A stretch of DNA of 64,000 nt. Origin: Limnobaculum allomyrinae. GTDB lineage: Bacteria; Pseudomonadota; Gammaproteobacteria; Enterobacterales; Enterobacteriaceae. The stretch is from assembly GCF_016649425.1 (NCBI RefSeq), contig NZ_JADRCR010000008.1:124001-188000 (forward strand), written 5' to 3'. This document shows positions 34,209 to 44,213 of this stretch, in pieces. Made by a program: the position numbers and the translations under genes. The notes under the pieces are model-generated. The model was not told the origin of the DNA. It was given only the letters and a program-made list of their open reading frames with translations, and did not search any database. Position 1 is the first letter of the stretch. Each line of letters starts with the position of its first letter.

Positions 34209-35044
34209 TGTTGTTATCGATACCTGCTAAGCGTGTATTACCGGGTTTCTCTCTGAGTTTAGGGAGCAGCCTGTTGTTTACCTGCTTAATTCTGCTGTTG
34301 CCCATGAGCGCATTAGTCATGCAGCTCGCCAATATGAGCTGGCATGAATACTGGCAGGTAGTTACCCATCCTCAGGTGGTGGCGGCTTATAAAGTGACGC
34401 TGGCAGCGGCGGCGGTAGCCAGTATCTTCAATGCGGCCTTCGGTATGCTGATGGCGTGGATTTTAACCCGTTATCGCTTTCCCGGCCGTACCTTGCTGGA
34501 TGGTCTGATGGATTTACCCTTTGCACTGCCAACGGCGGTTGCAGGTTTAACGCTGGCCAGTCTGTTTTCAACCACGGGCTGGTACGGTACCTGGTTGGCG
34601 GAGCTGGGAATTAAAGTTTCATTTACCTGGTTAGGTATTGCTGTTGCCATGGCATTTACCAGCATTCCTTTTGTGGTGAGAACCGTTCAGCCAGTACTGG
34701 AAGAGCTGGGGCCTGAGTATGAGGAAGCAGCCGAAACTCTGGGAGCCAGCCGCTGGCAAAGTTTTCGTCGGGTCGTTTTACCAGAAGTTGCTCCGGCGCT
34801 AATGACCGGCACTGTGCTTTCATTTACCCGCAGTTTGGGGGAGTTCGGTGCGGTTATATTTATTGCCGGCAATATCGCCTGGAAGACTGAAGTAACCTCA
34901 TTGATGATCTTTATTCGTCTGCAAGAGTTTAACTATGCGGCGGCCAGCGCTATTGCTTCGGTGATTCTGGCCGCCTCTCTGGTGTTGCTATTTATTGCTA
35001 ACGTTTTGCAGAGCCGTTATGGCAAACGAGTTGGGGGTCACTAA
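34208..35044 (+). CDS. cysT: Sulfate/thiosulfate ABC permease CysT (CysU)
   Basis: A 278-residue inner-membrane permease with about six helices and the binding-protein-dependent EAA motif (YEEAAETLGASRWQSFRRVVLPE, about 175-197), which docks on the ATPase CysA. Start ATG 34208, overlapping cysP by one base; it ends overlapping cysW by one base. The arrangement shows translational coupling along the operon. Confidence 0.96.
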   Translation: MLLSIPAKRVLPGFSLSLGSSLLFTCLILLLPMSALVMQLANMSWHEYWQVVTHPQVVAAYKVTLAAAAVASIFNAAFGMLMAWILTRYRFPGRTLLDGLMDLPFALPTAVAGLTLASLFSTTGWYGTWLAELGIKVSFTWLGIAVAMAFTSIPFVVRTVQPVLEELGPEYEEAAETLGASRWQSFRRVVLPEVAPALMTGTVLSFTRSLGEFGAVIFIAGNIAWKTEVTSLMIFIRLQEFNYAAASAIASVILAASLVLLFIANVLQSRYGKRVGGH

Positions 35045-35919
35045 TGACAGATTTTACTTTCCAACAGACATTCAGTTCCCGTCAGATTAATTGGGGTAAG
35101 TGGGCGCTTATTATCACCGGGGTGGTGATTTCAGTGTTACTACTGGTGATACCGATGGTGGCGATCTTTGTCACCGCATTTTCTGCCGGAATCGACGCCC
35201 TGTGGAACAATTTGAGCGATCCGGACATGCTGCACGCCGTTTGGCTAACGGTACTCATTGCGTTGATTACCGTACCGGTGAATCTGGTTTTCGGTACTTT
35301 GCTGGCATGGCTGGTTACACGGTTTGAATTTCGTGGTCGCCAACTGCTACTGACATTGATTGATATTCCTTTTGCTGTGTCACCAGTGGTTGCTGGTTTG
35401 TTGTACTTGCTGTTTTACGGTTCAAACGGTGTGGTTGGTGGTTGGTTGGAATCACATAATATCCAACTGATGTTTTCATGGCAGGGCATGGTGCTGGTCA
35501 CTATTTTCGTAACCTGTCCGTTTGTGGTGCGTGAACTGGTTCCCGTCATGATGAGTCAGGGTAGTCAGGAAGATGAGGCAGCGGTGCTGTTGGGGGCTTC
35601 CGGCTGGCAAATGTTTCGTCGGGTTACGCTACCCAATATTCGCTGGGCGCTATTGTATGGCGTGGTATTGACCAATGCCCGGGCGATTGGTGAGTTTGGT
35701 GCGGTTTCGGTCGTGTCAGGCTCTATTCGCGGCGAAACCTATACCTTACCGTTACAAGTTGAGCTACTTCATCAAGACTACAACACCGCTGCTGCCTTTA
35801 CTGCTGCGGGGCTGTTAACCCTGATGGCGATAGTGACGTTATTCTTAAAAAGTACCCTGCAATGGCGTATTGCCCGTCAGAAAAAGCAAGATACTCAGGA
35901 GATAAATCATGAGCATTGA
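35044..35919 (+). CDS. cysW: Sulfate/thiosulfate ABC permease CysW
   Basis: The second permease of the sulfate transporter, 291 residues with about six helices and the EAA loop ([22 protein letters not shown], about 178-199). N-terminal membrane segment [20 protein letters not shown]. It overlaps cysT by one base and cysA by eleven. CysT and CysW form the membrane heterodimer. Confidence 0.96.
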   Translation: MTDFTFQQTFSSRQINWGKWALIITGVVISVLLLVIPMVAIFVTAFSAGIDALWNNLSDPDMLHAVWLTVLIALITVPVNLVFGTLLAWLVTRFEFRGRQLLLTLIDIPFAVSPVVAGLLYLLFYGSNGVVGGWLESHNIQLMFSWQGMVLVTIFVTCPFVVRELVPVMMSQGSQEDEAAVLLGASGWQMFRRVTLPNIRWALLYGVVLTNARAIGEFGAVSVVSGSIRGETYTLPLQVELLHQDYNTAAAFTAAGLLTLMAIVTLFLKSTLQWRIARQKKQDTQEINHEH

Positions 35920-37003
35920 GATTAAAGGTATTAATAAATACTTTGACCAAACCAGAGTCTTGCAGGACATCTCTCTGGATATCCATTCCGGTGAAATGCT
36001 GGCGCTGCTAGGGCCATCCGGTTCTGGCAAAACAACGCTGTTGAGAATTATTGCCGGGTTGGAGTATCAAAGTGCTGGTCTGCTGAGTTTTAACGGCAAA
36101 GATGTTAGCCGCCTTCATGCCCGGGATCGTCAGGTTGGTTTTGTCTTCCAGCACTATGCGTTATTCCGTCATATGACAGTGTTCGATAATGTTGCCTTTG
36201 GCTTGACGGTACTGCCTCGTCGTGAGCGTCCAACCGCCGCAGCAATTAAGCAAAAAGTCGATGGCCTGCTGGAAATGGTACAACTGAGCCATCTGGCAAA
36301 TCGTTTTCCTTCCCAACTATCCGGCGGTCAGCGCCAGCGGGTAGCACTGGCACGGGCACTGGCAGTCGACCCACAAATTCTATTGCTGGATGAACCCTTT
36401 GGCGCATTGGATGCGCAGGTGCGTAAAGAACTACGTACCTGGCTGCGCCAGTTACATGAAGAGCTAAAATTTACCAGCGTATTTGTGACTCACGATCAGG
36501 AAGAAGCGATGGAAATTGCCGATCGGGTAGTGGTGATGAGTCAGGGGCACATTGAGCAGGTTGGCACACCGGATGAGGTGATGCGCGAACCGGAAAGCCG
36601 CTTTGTGCTTGAGTTTCTTGGTGAAGTTAACCAGATTAAGGCAGAAATTAAAGGTAATCGCTTATTGGTGGGACAACATCACTGGCCGTTGGAAGTATCG
36701 CCAATACATCAGGGTGCCGTGGAGCTCTATTTACGCCCGTGGGAAATAGAGCTAAGTGCACAACCTACATCGCGTTGTGTATTGCCGGTACAGGTAACGG
36801 ATATTATCCCGAAGGGTCATTACTGGCAGCTCACATTGCAACCATCGGGCTGGCAACAAACGCCACTTAGCGTTACCTTTAGTCATGAACATGGCGTACC
36901 GCCACAAAAAGGCGAGCGCTACTATATTGGAGGAGAGCGGGCGCGACTGTACGCCGGGGACAAATTGCTGCTACAAAGCTATCCCTACGCAAAAAGTGCC
37001 TGA
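35909..37003 (+). CDS. cysA: Sulfate/thiosulfate ABC transporter ATPase CysA
   Basis: CysA is the ATP-binding subunit of the sulfate/thiosulfate importer. In its 364 residues: Walker [10 protein letters not shown] (35-43), Q-loop [11 protein letters not shown] signature [11 protein letters not shown], Walker [14 protein letters not shown]-loop VTHDQEEA, and a C-terminal TOBE-like regulatory domain ([12 protein letters not shown]). Start ATG 35909 inside the end of cysW. cysM follows after nine bases. Confidence 0.97.
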   Translation: MSIEIKGINKYFDQTRVLQDISLDIHSGEMLALLGPSGSGKTTLLRIIAGLEYQSAGLLSFNGKDVSRLHARDRQVGFVFQHYALFRHMTVFDNVAFGLTVLPRRERPTAAAIKQKVDGLLEMVQLSHLANRFPSQLSGGQRQRVALARALAVDPQILLLDEPFGALDAQVRKELRTWLRQLHEELKFTSVFVTHDQEEAMEIADRVVVMSQGHIEQVGTPDEVMREPESRFVLEFLGEVNQIKAEIKGNRLLVGQHHWPLEVSPIHQGAVELYLRPWEIELSAQPTSRCVLPVQVTDIIPKGHYWQLTLQPSGWQQTPLSVTFSHEHGVPPQKGERYYIGGERARLYAGDKLLLQSYPYAKSA

Positions 37004-37012
37004 GGCCTCTAT

Positions 37013-37927
37013 GTGAATAGCTATCTGCATTCGGGAAAGCATGTGTCAACTTTAGAAGACTATATTGGAAAGACGCCGCTGGTCAGGTTACAGCGGCTGA
37101 CAGAAGAGCTGGAAAGCGAAGTTTGGGTTAAGTTGGAAGGTAATAACCCGGCAGGGTCGGTGAAAGACCGTGCTGCGTTATCAATGATCCTGCGGGCTGA
37201 ACAGCGGGGTGAGATTCATCCGGGCGATAGACTGATTGAAGCTACCAGTGGTAATACCGGCATTGCATTAGCAATGATTGCTGCGCTGAAGGGGTATTCT
37301 CTGCGTTTGATTATGCCTGACAATATGAGCCGCGAGCGTCAGGCTTCTATGCGTGCTTATGGGGCGGAGTTAATTTTGGTCAGCCGTGAACAAGGAATGG
37401 AAGGTGCCCGTGATCTGGCGCAGCAGATGGCCGCGGAGGGACAGGGGAAGATCCTCGATCAGTTCAATAACGATGATAACCCTTATGCACACTTCACTAC
37501 TACCGGCCCGGAAATCTGGCAGCAAACTTCCGGTCAGGTTAGTCACTTTGTTTCCAGTATGGGAACCACCGGAACAATCACTGGTGTTAGCCGCTATTTG
37601 AAATCACAAAATCCTGCTGTTCAGGTTATCGGTTTACAACCTGCGGAAGGCAGTAGTATTCCGGGTATCAGGCGTTGGTCTCCCGGGTATCTACCGGGTA
37701 TTTTTCGTCCTGAACTGGTCGATACGGTTATGGATATCAGCCAGGTGGAGGCGGAATTTACAATGAAGCAGTTGGCGATGCGTGAAGGTATTTTTTGCGG
37801 AGTAAGTTCCGGCGGTGCTGTTGCCGGGGCATTACGTATTGCTGCTCAGCATAAAAATGCGGTGATTGTGACGGTTATTTGCGATCGTGGGGATCGGTAT
37901 TTGTCGACTGGCGTGTTTGATGATTAG
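37013..37927 (+). CDS. cysM: Cysteine synthase B CysM
   Basis: CysM makes cysteine from O-acetylserine and sulfide, and S-sulfocysteine from thiosulfate, with pyridoxal phosphate. The PLP Lys is in GSVKDR (Lys51 from this start), the phosphate loop is [10 protein letters not shown], and the C-terminal CDRGDRYLSTGVF is family-typical. Two GTG starts compete: 37013 with GAGG seven bases upstream (304 residues) and 37043 (MSTLEDYIG), which aligns with the E. coli N-terminus. Last gene of cysPTWAM, ended by the hairpin at 37949. Confidence 0.96.
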   Translation: MNSYLHSGKHVSTLEDYIGKTPLVRLQRLTEELESEVWVKLEGNNPAGSVKDRAALSMILRAEQRGEIHPGDRLIEATSGNTGIALAMIAALKGYSLRLIMPDNMSRERQASMRAYGAELILVSREQGMEGARDLAQQMAAEGQGKILDQFNNDDNPYAHFTTTGPEIWQQTSGQVSHFVSSMGTTGTITGVSRYLKSQNPAVQVIGLQPAEGSSIPGIRRWSPGYLPGIFRPELVDTVMDISQVEAEFTMKQLAMREGIFCGVSSGGAVAGALRIAAQHKNAVIVTVICDRGDRYLSTGVFDD

Positions 37928-37948
37928 TGTTGAATATTATTGATGATG

Positions 37949-37979
37949 GATGCCCACCGTTGTTGTGGGCATCTTGTTT
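37949..37979 (+). terminator. Terminator of cysPTWAM
   Basis: A 9-bp stem GATGCCCAC/GTGGGCATC, loop CGTTGTT, then TTGTTTT. It also separates the operon from convergent macB. Confidence 0.85.
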
Positions 37980-37990
37980 TATGAAAAGTG

Positions 37991-39952
37991 TTATTCTCGT
38001 TCCAGAGCGTTAATAGGATCCATTCTTGCGGCTCTGCGAGCCGGAAAGAATCCAAATACCATCCCAATCATGGTTGAACATACAAATGCAGCAATGATTG
38101 ACGTTATGGAGTAGACCATAGAAAAGCTGCTGACCAGTTGGTCAAAGATAACGCCAACACCTAACGCCAATCCTACACCTAAAGCACCACCTAACAGGCA
38201 GACCAGAATCGCTTCAATCAGGAATTGTTGCATAATATCGCTGGAGCGAGCACCAACGGCCATACGCACTCCAATTTCTCTGGTTCGTTCAGTGACTGAA
38301 ACCAGCATAATATTCATTACGCCAATCCCCCCCACTATCAAAGAGATAACAGCAATCATAGAAACTAGCAGCGTCAGGGCTGCAGTAGTACTTTCAATGG
38401 TCTGTCGGATACTGTCAGTGTTCAGGATAAAGAAGTCCTGAGTGCCGTGACGCTGGGTCAATAATTTGGTGACCCCCTGTTCTGCCACATCCATATCAAT
38501 ATCGTCTTTGATACGTACTGTGATACTTCTCAGATACGACTGACCAAGCATACGTTTCATCACGGTAGTATAGGGCAGCCAGACTTCAAGGTTTTCACTG
38601 CTGCCAAAACCACTCTGTTGCTCTTCCGCCACGCCAATAATACGGGCTGGTAAATTACCTAACAGTATTACCTGTCCAACCGGGTTACTGTTTTTACCAA
38701 ACAGTTTTTCTTTGGTGTTAGAGTCAATTACGACATCCTGAGCCAGAGAATCAACACTGGTCTGGCTGAAGGCCATTCCCAGTTCCATTTTATAACCGCG
38801 TACATCAAAGAACTGTTGACCGACACCGTTTACCGTTCCGGTGACCGACTGATTGTCCACACGAAAAGTGGTGGAAGTAGAAACACTGGGGGTTACGCTA
38901 TGAACATAGCTTTGCTGGCTTAAGGCATCTGCATCAGTTCCACGCAGTGTGTGTATGGTAGAAGCTTTGCGATCACCAAAATCCTTACCGGGAAAGACCT
39001 CCAGCGTACTGGTACCCATCGAACTGATATCAGCCAGAATTTTCTGACGAGAACCTTCCCCTAATGCCACTACGGAAACTACCGAAGCGATACCAATAAT
39101 AATCCCTAACATAGTCAGGAAGGTGCGTAAGCGCTGGGAAAACATAGCCAGTAACGCCATTTTAAAGGCGTCAACAAACCGATCCCGTAGCGCAAACCAA
39201 CCGTTATTGGTTTTGGTTGCATGGGATGATGATGACGACTTTTTAACGGTATCTTCTGGTTCTTTATGTACTTTTCTATCGGCGATGATATTACCATCGC
39301 TGATTTCAATGATACGTTCGGCGTGTTCTGCAATTTGCATATCGTGGGTAACAATGACCACGGTATGCCCCTGGCTGTGCAAGTCTTTAAGAATCTTTAG
39401 TACTTCTTGCCCACTGTGTTTGTCTAAGGCGCCGGTAGGTTCATCCGCCAGAATTATCTGTCCGCCATTCATCAGTGCACGGGCAATACTCACACGCTGC
39501 TGTTGACCGCCGGAGAGCTGACTTGGGCGATAGCTGGTACGTTCATCTAAACCCAGGCGGGTTAAGAGCGCTACGGCTCGCTCCTTGCGTTTTTGACGCT
39601 CGGTTCCTGCATAGATAGCAGGTACTTCGACATTATCCGCAGCAGTCAGATCACCCAGCAGGTGATAACGCTGAAAGATAAAGCCAAAGTGTTCACGGCG
39701 CAACTCTGCTAAGTCATCGGGTGCCAGTTCATTAGTTGCCCGTCCGGCAATGCGGTAAGTACCACCGCTTGGCTTATCCAGACAGCCAAGAATATTCATC
39801 AGTGTTGATTTACCTGAACCGGAGGCGCCAACAATCGCGACCATTTCACCAGAATAAATCGTTAGATTGATCCCTTTCAAAACGGTAACGGTTTGTTCAC
39901 CCGCCGGAAACTGGCGGGAAATGTTATCCAGTTGCAGTAACGGTTGACTCAT
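37991..39952 (-). CDS. macB: Macrolide export ATP-binding/permease protein MacB
   Basis: MacB is a mechanotransmission ABC transporter that, with MacA and TolC, expels macrolides, enterotoxin-like peptides and other substrates from the periplasm. The 653 residues hold an N-terminal ATPase (Walker [10 protein letters not shown] 42-50; signature [15 protein letters not shown]; Walker [12 protein letters not shown]), a membrane helix near 275-295, a large periplasmic domain, and three C-terminal helices ([20 protein letters not shown]). It is four bases downstream of macA, one operon. TolC is not in this window. It is convergent with cysM, at a place where E. coli has pdxK/yfeK/yfeS-type genes. 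Confidence 0.96.
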   Translation of the reverse strand: MSQPLLQLDNISRQFPAGEQTVTVLKGINLTIYSGEMVAIVGASGSGKSTLMNILGCLDKPSGGTYRIAGRATNELAPDDLAELRREHFGFIFQRYHLLGDLTAADNVEVPAIYAGTERQKRKERAVALLTRLGLDERTSYRPSQLSGGQQQRVSIARALMNGGQIILADEPTGALDKHSGQEVLKILKDLHSQGHTVVIVTHDMQIAEHAERIIEISDGNIIADRKVHKEPEDTVKKSSSSSHATKTNNGWFALRDRFVDAFKMALLAMFSQRLRTFLTMLGIIIGIASVVSVVALGEGSRQKILADISSMGTSTLEVFPGKDFGDRKASTIHTLRGTDADALSQQSYVHSVTPSVSTSTTFRVDNQSVTGTVNGVGQQFFDVRGYKMELGMAFSQTSVDSLAQDVVIDSNTKEKLFGKNSNPVGQVILLGNLPARIIGVAEEQQSGFGSSENLEVWLPYTTVMKRMLGQSYLRSITVRIKDDIDMDVAEQGVTKLLTQRHGTQDFFILNTDSIRQTIESTTAALTLLVSMIAVISLIVGGIGVMNIMLVSVTERTREIGVRMAVGARSSDIMQQFLIEAILVCLLGGALGVGLALGVGVIFDQLVSSFSMVYSITSIIAAFVCSTMIGMVFGFFPARRAARMDPINALERE

Positions 39953-39956
39953 CAGA

Positions 39957-41147
39957 CTACATCCTCATCCGCATGCGTGCCGGTTGAGCTGAACCCGAAC
40001 CACCGGTTTCACTAATAATGACATTTTCGCCTTCTTCCAGGCCGGAAATAATCTGTACATCAACATTATTATTAATGCCGGTTTTGACTTTTTTCTGGAC
40101 GACGTTTCCTGAAGCGTCAACAACCTGAACGCTGGCGTTTCCCTGATTATCCGTGTCATTAAGCGCAGTGGTTGGGATCACGATGGTGTCTTTAGCCTGA
40201 TCCAGAACAATATAGACTTGAGCCGTCATGGAAATACGCAACTTGCCATCCGGGTTTTCCACATCGAACAGACCATTGTAGTAAATTGCTGTGGTGGTAG
40301 AGCTGGATGAGCTGGTCGTGGTGGTATCGCTGTTGTTAATCGAGTCTGGTGCCGGCTCTATGGCGCGTAATTTGGCGCTATAATGCTTGCCGGGCTCACC
40401 CAGAATCGTAAAGTAAACCGGCATGCCGGTTTTAACTTTAGGCACGTCGGCTTCGGAAATTTGCGCTTCGATGGTCATGGTATCCAACTGAGCAACTTTC
40501 AGGATAGTTGGGGCACTTTGCACGGCGTTAACCGTTTGGCCTTCTTCAACCGGAATAGCGACTACGACACCATCAATAGGGGAGCTGATTTTGGTATAGC
40601 CAAGATTCAATTTGGCGGTATCCATAGCGATTTGCGCCTGAATAATTTGCGCATCCAGAGATTCTATCTCTGCCTTAGTGGCATCCAGTTGGGCTTTAGC
40701 CGCATCGTAATCTGCCTGAGCGCCAACACCTTTTGCCAGAATCTGGCTTTGGCGATTGAAGGCTAATTGATTGTTTTTCAGTGTGGCTAATTTGGCCTGG
40801 CGTTGGGCTTGTACGCTTTTTAACCCAGCCTCAGCATTGTGCAAATCATTGTTTTGCGGTAGGTCATCGATTTCTGCTAACGCTTGTCCTTTGGTGACTT
40901 TATCACCCAGTTCCACATGTAGCGCTTTAATTTGGCCTGAAACCTGGGCACCTACATTAACCTGTTTTAAGGCTTTAATAGAGCCGTCTGCCAGAACGGT
41001 TTGCTCTATACTGGTCTTCGTTGCCGGGGTAGTAATATAGTTAGGTTTTACCACTTCGGGAAAAAAGAATAGTTTTATCAACCAACCGGCGATCAAAATG
41101 GCTGCAAGAATCAGCACATATCGAAGTTTGGATGTAGGTAATTGCAT
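39957..41147 (-). CDS. macA: Macrolide efflux periplasmic adaptor MacA
   Basis: MacA is the membrane-fusion partner of MacB. The 396 residues have an N-terminal membrane anchor ([21 protein letters not shown]), a biotinyl-lipoyl half-motif pair, a coiled-coil hairpin (about residues 100-180: [20 protein letters not shown]) that reaches TolC, and beta-barrel/membrane-proximal domains. An Asp/Thr/Ser-rich stretch ([15 protein letters not shown]) lies near 275-290. Start ATG 41147. It is divergent from a two-component system, with four phased repeats in the 267-base gap. Confidence 0.95.
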   Translation of the reverse strand: MQLPTSKLRYVLILAAILIAGWLIKLFFFPEVVKPNYITTPATKTSIEQTVLADGSIKALKQVNVGAQVSGQIKALHVELGDKVTKGQALAEIDDLPQNNDLHNAEAGLKSVQAQRQAKLATLKNNQLAFNRQSQILAKGVGAQADYDAAKAQLDATKAEIESLDAQIIQAQIAMDTAKLNLGYTKISSPIDGVVVAIPVEEGQTVNAVQSAPTILKVAQLDTMTIEAQISEADVPKVKTGMPVYFTILGEPGKHYSAKLRAIEPAPDSINNSDTTTTSSSSSTTTAIYYNGLFDVENPDGKLRISMTAQVYIVLDQAKDTIVIPTTALNDTDNQGNASVQVVDASGNVVQKKVKTGINNNVDVQIISGLEEGENVIISETGGSGSAQPARMRMRM

Positions 41148-41252
41148 AAGTTTCAGTTGCCTTAAAAGTACTAAATATTGAATAAAAACCTGAGGACGTC
41201 ACTGTCCGCTGTTAATAATGCACTAATGTACAACGAGTTTATGGCATCAGGG

Positions 41253-41290
41253 GTAAGCTCATCATAAGGAAAGTGTAAGGTTTAAGTAAA
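41253..41290. promoter_or_regulatory. Candidate response-regulator operator: four direct repeats at 11-bp spacing
   Basis: GTAAG at 41253, ATAAG at 41264, GTAAG at 41275 and GTAAA at 41286 are spaced exactly 11 bp apart. OmpR/PhoB-family regulators bind such phased direct repeats, and GTAAA pairs are the CpxR box. The site lies between macA and the CpxR-like gene. Confidence 0.6.
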
Positions 41291-41414
41291 AGTAGCTGCA
41301 TATTACAACCGAAGACGTAAGAATGATAAAAAATATATCCGTTATCTTGCGAGATCCCTGTCTTTTTGCGGCATGAAACATAACGAATATAAACATAATA
41401 ATCAGGAGAAGGGC

Positions 41415-42092
41415 ATGAAAATTCTTTTGGTCGATGATGATGTAGAACTTGGCAGTATGCTGCGGGAATACCTACAGGCGGAAGGTTTCTCGGCTACCGT
41501 TGCTTTAACCGGACAGGCGGGAATTGATGGCGCTATGTCAGGTGATTATGCCGCCATGATTCTGGATATTATGCTGCCGGACATGAGTGGTATTGATGTA
41601 CTGAACAAAGTACGTAAAAAAAGCCGTTTACCTATCATCATGTTGACGGCGAAAGGGGACAATATCGATCGTGTCATTGGGCTGGAGATGGGCGCGGATG
41701 ATTATGTACCTAAGCCTTGTTATCCACGCGAGTTGGTAGCGCGATTACGTGCGGTATTGCGTCGCTTTGAAGAGCATGTTGAGCCTCAGGATGAAGCGAT
41801 TATTTGTCTGGGGGACTTATGTCTGGATGCATCTCAACGTACCAGTGCATGGAAGGACGAGGCTTTTGAATTAACCGCGTCTGAATTTAATTTACTCATG
41901 CTGTTAATGAAAGAGAAAGACCGGGTAGTCTCTAAAGACGAACTGTCTGAACAGGGATTGGGGCGACCACGAGAAGCTTATGACCGTAGTGTTGATGTTC
42001 ATATCAGTAATATTCGACAGAAACTGAGTCAGATTGCTGGCGATACTTTATCGATTGAGACTGTGCGTAGCATTGGCTACCGCATCAGGTAA
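41415..42092 (+). CDS. OmpR-family response regulator, CpxR-like
   Basis: A 225-residue response regulator: receiver domain with acidic pocket DDD (7-9), phosphoacceptor Asp51 in MILDIMLPDMSG and the switch region LTAKGDNIDRVIGLEMGADDYVPKPC, then a winged-helix DNA-binding domain (ELTASEFNLLMLLMKEKDRVVSKDEL, YDRSVDVHISNIRQKL). It resembles CpxR but is a separate paralogue by position; E. coli cpxR lies elsewhere. Start ATG 41415 behind AGGAG; an upstream ATG at 41373 adds 14 non-conserved residues. The kinase gene follows after six bases. It probably controls macAB and itself through the repeats at 41253-41290 (inference). Confidence 0.9.
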   Translation: MKILLVDDDVELGSMLREYLQAEGFSATVALTGQAGIDGAMSGDYAAMILDIMLPDMSGIDVLNKVRKKSRLPIIMLTAKGDNIDRVIGLEMGADDYVPKPCYPRELVARLRAVLRRFEEHVEPQDEAIICLGDLCLDASQRTSAWKDEAFELTASEFNLLMLLMKEKDRVVSKDELSEQGLGRPREAYDRSVDVHISNIRQKLSQIAGDTLSIETVRSIGYRIR

Positions 42093-42098
42093 TAAATT

Positions 42099-43436
42099 AT
42101 GCGTCGAAGCCTGTTTTGGAAAATTTTAATTGGTTTCTGGGTAACCTTTATTGTGATTACTCAGGCGGTGTGGCTGGTGTTTTACTATTATGCCAGTCAG
42201 AAAGAGCCGTTTGAAAATCGGATCGCTAATCGTATCGTTTCGCTCCAATTTACCTCAGCGGTCACCGTGCTGGAAACCGAAGGTATTGATGGACTTAATC
42301 GTATGACAGACGGATGGCCGACTATCGATCAACGCCATATTGCAGTCATCCCACTGAAAATTCCATTAACTCAGAATCCTCGGCGAACATCATTAATTCC
42401 TCTAACGGATGACGTGAGAGTGGAGCACGTTAAAGGCGGAGATGGTAAATACTATCTGTTGAAATATGATGTGGAGGCACTCAGGAAAGAGTACCGTCCA
42501 AATCGCTCAGGCAGGGTGCTGTTTTTCAATATTCCTAATCCATTATTGATATTAGGTGGCATAGGCGGTTTCCTGTTTAGTTTTATATTGGCATGGCACT
42601 TAACTCGTCCAATGCGCCTACTGAGATCTGGTTTCGATCGGGTTGCTCAGGGAGATCTGGATGTGCGCCTTTATCCGGTGATGAATAAACGTCGCGATGA
42701 GCTTAGCGATATGGCGCGTGATTTCGACTCTATGGTGGAGCGCTTAAAGTTGTTGGTAGGGGCAAGAGAAGCATTATTGCACGATGTTTCTCATGAATTA
42801 CGTACTCCGCTGGCGCGTTTGCAGTTAGCCATAGGATTAGCGCGGCAGAATCCTCAAAATGTCGAAAATTCACTACAACGGATTGAACATGAATCAGTGC
42901 GCCTGGATAAAATGATAGGTGAGCTGCTGACCCTGTCTCGTACTGATGCTGCCGGTATTTCGGATGAAGAGTATTTTGACCTGTATGGTTTACTCGAAGC
43001 GGTGGTCAGCGATGTACGTTATGAAGCTCAGGTGCCTGACGTTGAGATTATTCTTGAGGCCGACGATGCCGTCAAAGAAGATGCCACAATAAAAGGCAAC
43101 TCTGAATTGATGAGACGTGCGGTAGAAAATATTGTGCGCAATGGGTTACGTTTTTCTAAAGGCGGACAGCAAATTCGTGTGGTATTGAGCAAAGTTGAAA
43201 GTGAGTTTGTCATTAAGGTTAGCGATCAGGGGCCTGGTGTCGATGAAGATAAGCTTTCCAGCATTTTTGATCCGTTTGTCCGGGTAAAATCAGCTGCTTC
43301 AGGTAAAGGGTATGGACTTGGGTTGGCGATTGCCCGAAAAGTTGTTAATGCCCACGGAGGTATCATCGAAGCCAGGAATGGTATTGATGGTGGATTGGTT
43401 ATCGATATCCATCTTCCACTTTGGGAGAACCATTGA
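42099..43436 (+). CDS. Sensor histidine kinase, CpxA-like
   Basis: A 445-residue membrane kinase. TM1 (10-31), a periplasmic sensor of about 115 residues (32-147) with little similarity to known ligand domains, TM2 (148-168), HAMP (169-222), HisKA with His232 in LLHDVSHELRTPLARL, and HATPase with N-box ENIVRNGLRFS, DQGPGVDED and GKGYGLGLAIARKVV. It overlaps no gene and ends before a strong terminator at 43459. Partner of the regulator just upstream. The signal is unknown; a role in envelope stress or efflux is inferred from the divergent macAB. Confidence 0.92.
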   Translation: MRRSLFWKILIGFWVTFIVITQAVWLVFYYYASQKEPFENRIANRIVSLQFTSAVTVLETEGIDGLNRMTDGWPTIDQRHIAVIPLKIPLTQNPRRTSLIPLTDDVRVEHVKGGDGKYYLLKYDVEALRKEYRPNRSGRVLFFNIPNPLLILGGIGGFLFSFILAWHLTRPMRLLRSGFDRVAQGDLDVRLYPVMNKRRDELSDMARDFDSMVERLKLLVGAREALLHDVSHELRTPLARLQLAIGLARQNPQNVENSLQRIEHESVRLDKMIGELLTLSRTDAAGISDEEYFDLYGLLEAVVSDVRYEAQVPDVEIILEADDAVKEDATIKGNSELMRRAVENIVRNGLRFSKGGQQIRVVLSKVESEFVIKVSDQGPGVDEDKLSSIFDPFVRVKSAASGKGYGLGLAIARKVVNAHGGIIEARNGIDGGLVIDIHLPLWENH

Positions 43437-43458
43437 AGCAAGTGAGAATTGAACAAAT

Positions 43459-43486
43459 AAAAACGGCGCCTTCTGGCGCCGTTTTT
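43459..43486. terminator. Bidirectional terminator between the kinase gene and crr
   Basis: Stem AAAAACGGCGCC/GGCGCCGTTTTT with loop TTCT. The A run on the left and T run on the right make it suitable for both convergent transcripts. Confidence 0.92.
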
Positions 43487-43502
43487 ATTTAAAACTTAAT
43501 CA

Positions 43503-44012
43503 TTACTTCTTAATACGAATAACCGGCGTTTCTCCCACGACAACGCTGCCGCTAAGCTTAGTTAGCTCTTTGATTTCATCCATATTAGAGATTACTACAG
43601 GTGTCAGCGTAGACTTGGCTTTCTCTTCAAGTAAGGCCAGATCAAATTCGATCACTAAATCGCCTTTCTTGACGTGTTGGCCTTCTTCAGCAATACGCTT
43701 GAAGCCTTCACCTTTCAGTTCAACGGTATCAATACCGAAGTGAACAAACAGTTCAATACCACTATCAGATTCGATAGAGAACGCATGGTTAGTTTCGAAG
43801 ATTTTACCAATGGTGCCATCAACAGGAGCAACCATTTTGTTGCCGGTTGGTTTAATCGCAATACCATCACCAACGATTTTTTCAGCAAATACAACATCAG
43901 GCACATCTTCAATGTTGACAATTTCACCGGACAGCGGAGCAACAATTTCAATGCTGCCTGCGTCTTTCTTATCATCAGAAACGAGTTGTTTCAGCTTGTC
44001 GAACAGACCCAT
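43503..44012 (-). CDS. crr: PTS glucose-specific enzyme IIA (EIIA-Glc, Crr)
   Basis: Crr accepts phosphate from HPr and passes it to sugar-specific IIBC proteins; unphosphorylated it inhibits other permeases, and phosphorylated it activates adenylate cyclase. The 169-residue sequence has the phosphorylated His91 in [10 protein letters not shown] (His90 without Met) and partner His76 in ETNHAF. Length equals E. coli. Start ATG 44012. It is 201 bases from ptsI, an unusually wide gap that contains a large stem-loop. Confidence 0.98.
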   Translation of the reverse strand: MGLFDKLKQLVSDDKKDAGSIEIVAPLSGEIVNIEDVPDVVFAEKIVGDGIAIKPTGNKMVAPVDGTIGKIFETNHAFSIESDSGIELFVHFGIDTVELKGEGFKRIAEEGQHVKKGDLVIEFDLALLEEKAKSTLTPVVISNMDEIKELTKLSGSVVVGETPVIRIKK

Positions 44013-44086
44013 GATTTTCTCCTCAGCAATAATATTTTAATCGGCGTTGCCTTAATGCTTACCCATTAGACTATTTTACATGTTAT

Positions 44087-44162
44087 TTTGGGCCTGAGTA
44101 GTGGTTGATACCTTAATTATACGTTTGTCGCTTAAGGTATTTGTTCACTAACTCGGCCCAAA
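44087..44162. repeat. Long nested stem-loop in the ptsI-crr gap
   Basis: TTTGGGCC/GGCCCAAA (44087-44094/44155-44162) encloses GAGT/ACTC (44096-44099/44151-44154), AGTG/CACT (44100-44103/44146-44149) and ATACCTTAA/TTAAGGTAT (44108-44116/44132-44140), with single-base bulges and a 15-base loop. It is too AT-rich inside, and lacks the T tract, for a normal terminator. It may be an mRNA processing/stability element or a small palindromic repeat. Confidence 0.65.
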
Positions 44163-44213
44163 GTGGCTGTAACAATAGCTGCTACAGGGATCGGCTTTTA
44201 TTATAAAGCTAAC

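Noticed and set aside
41415-43436. Naming the two-component system cpxR/cpxA
   Set aside because: Motifs are CpxRA-like, but the locus, the divergent macAB and the different periplasmic domain argue for a paralogue; no gene symbols are given.
44087-44162. ERIC element or ordinary terminator in the ptsI-crr gap
   Set aside because: The arms do not match the ERIC consensus I know, and there is no GC-rich stem with T tract; kept as an unclassified stem-loop.
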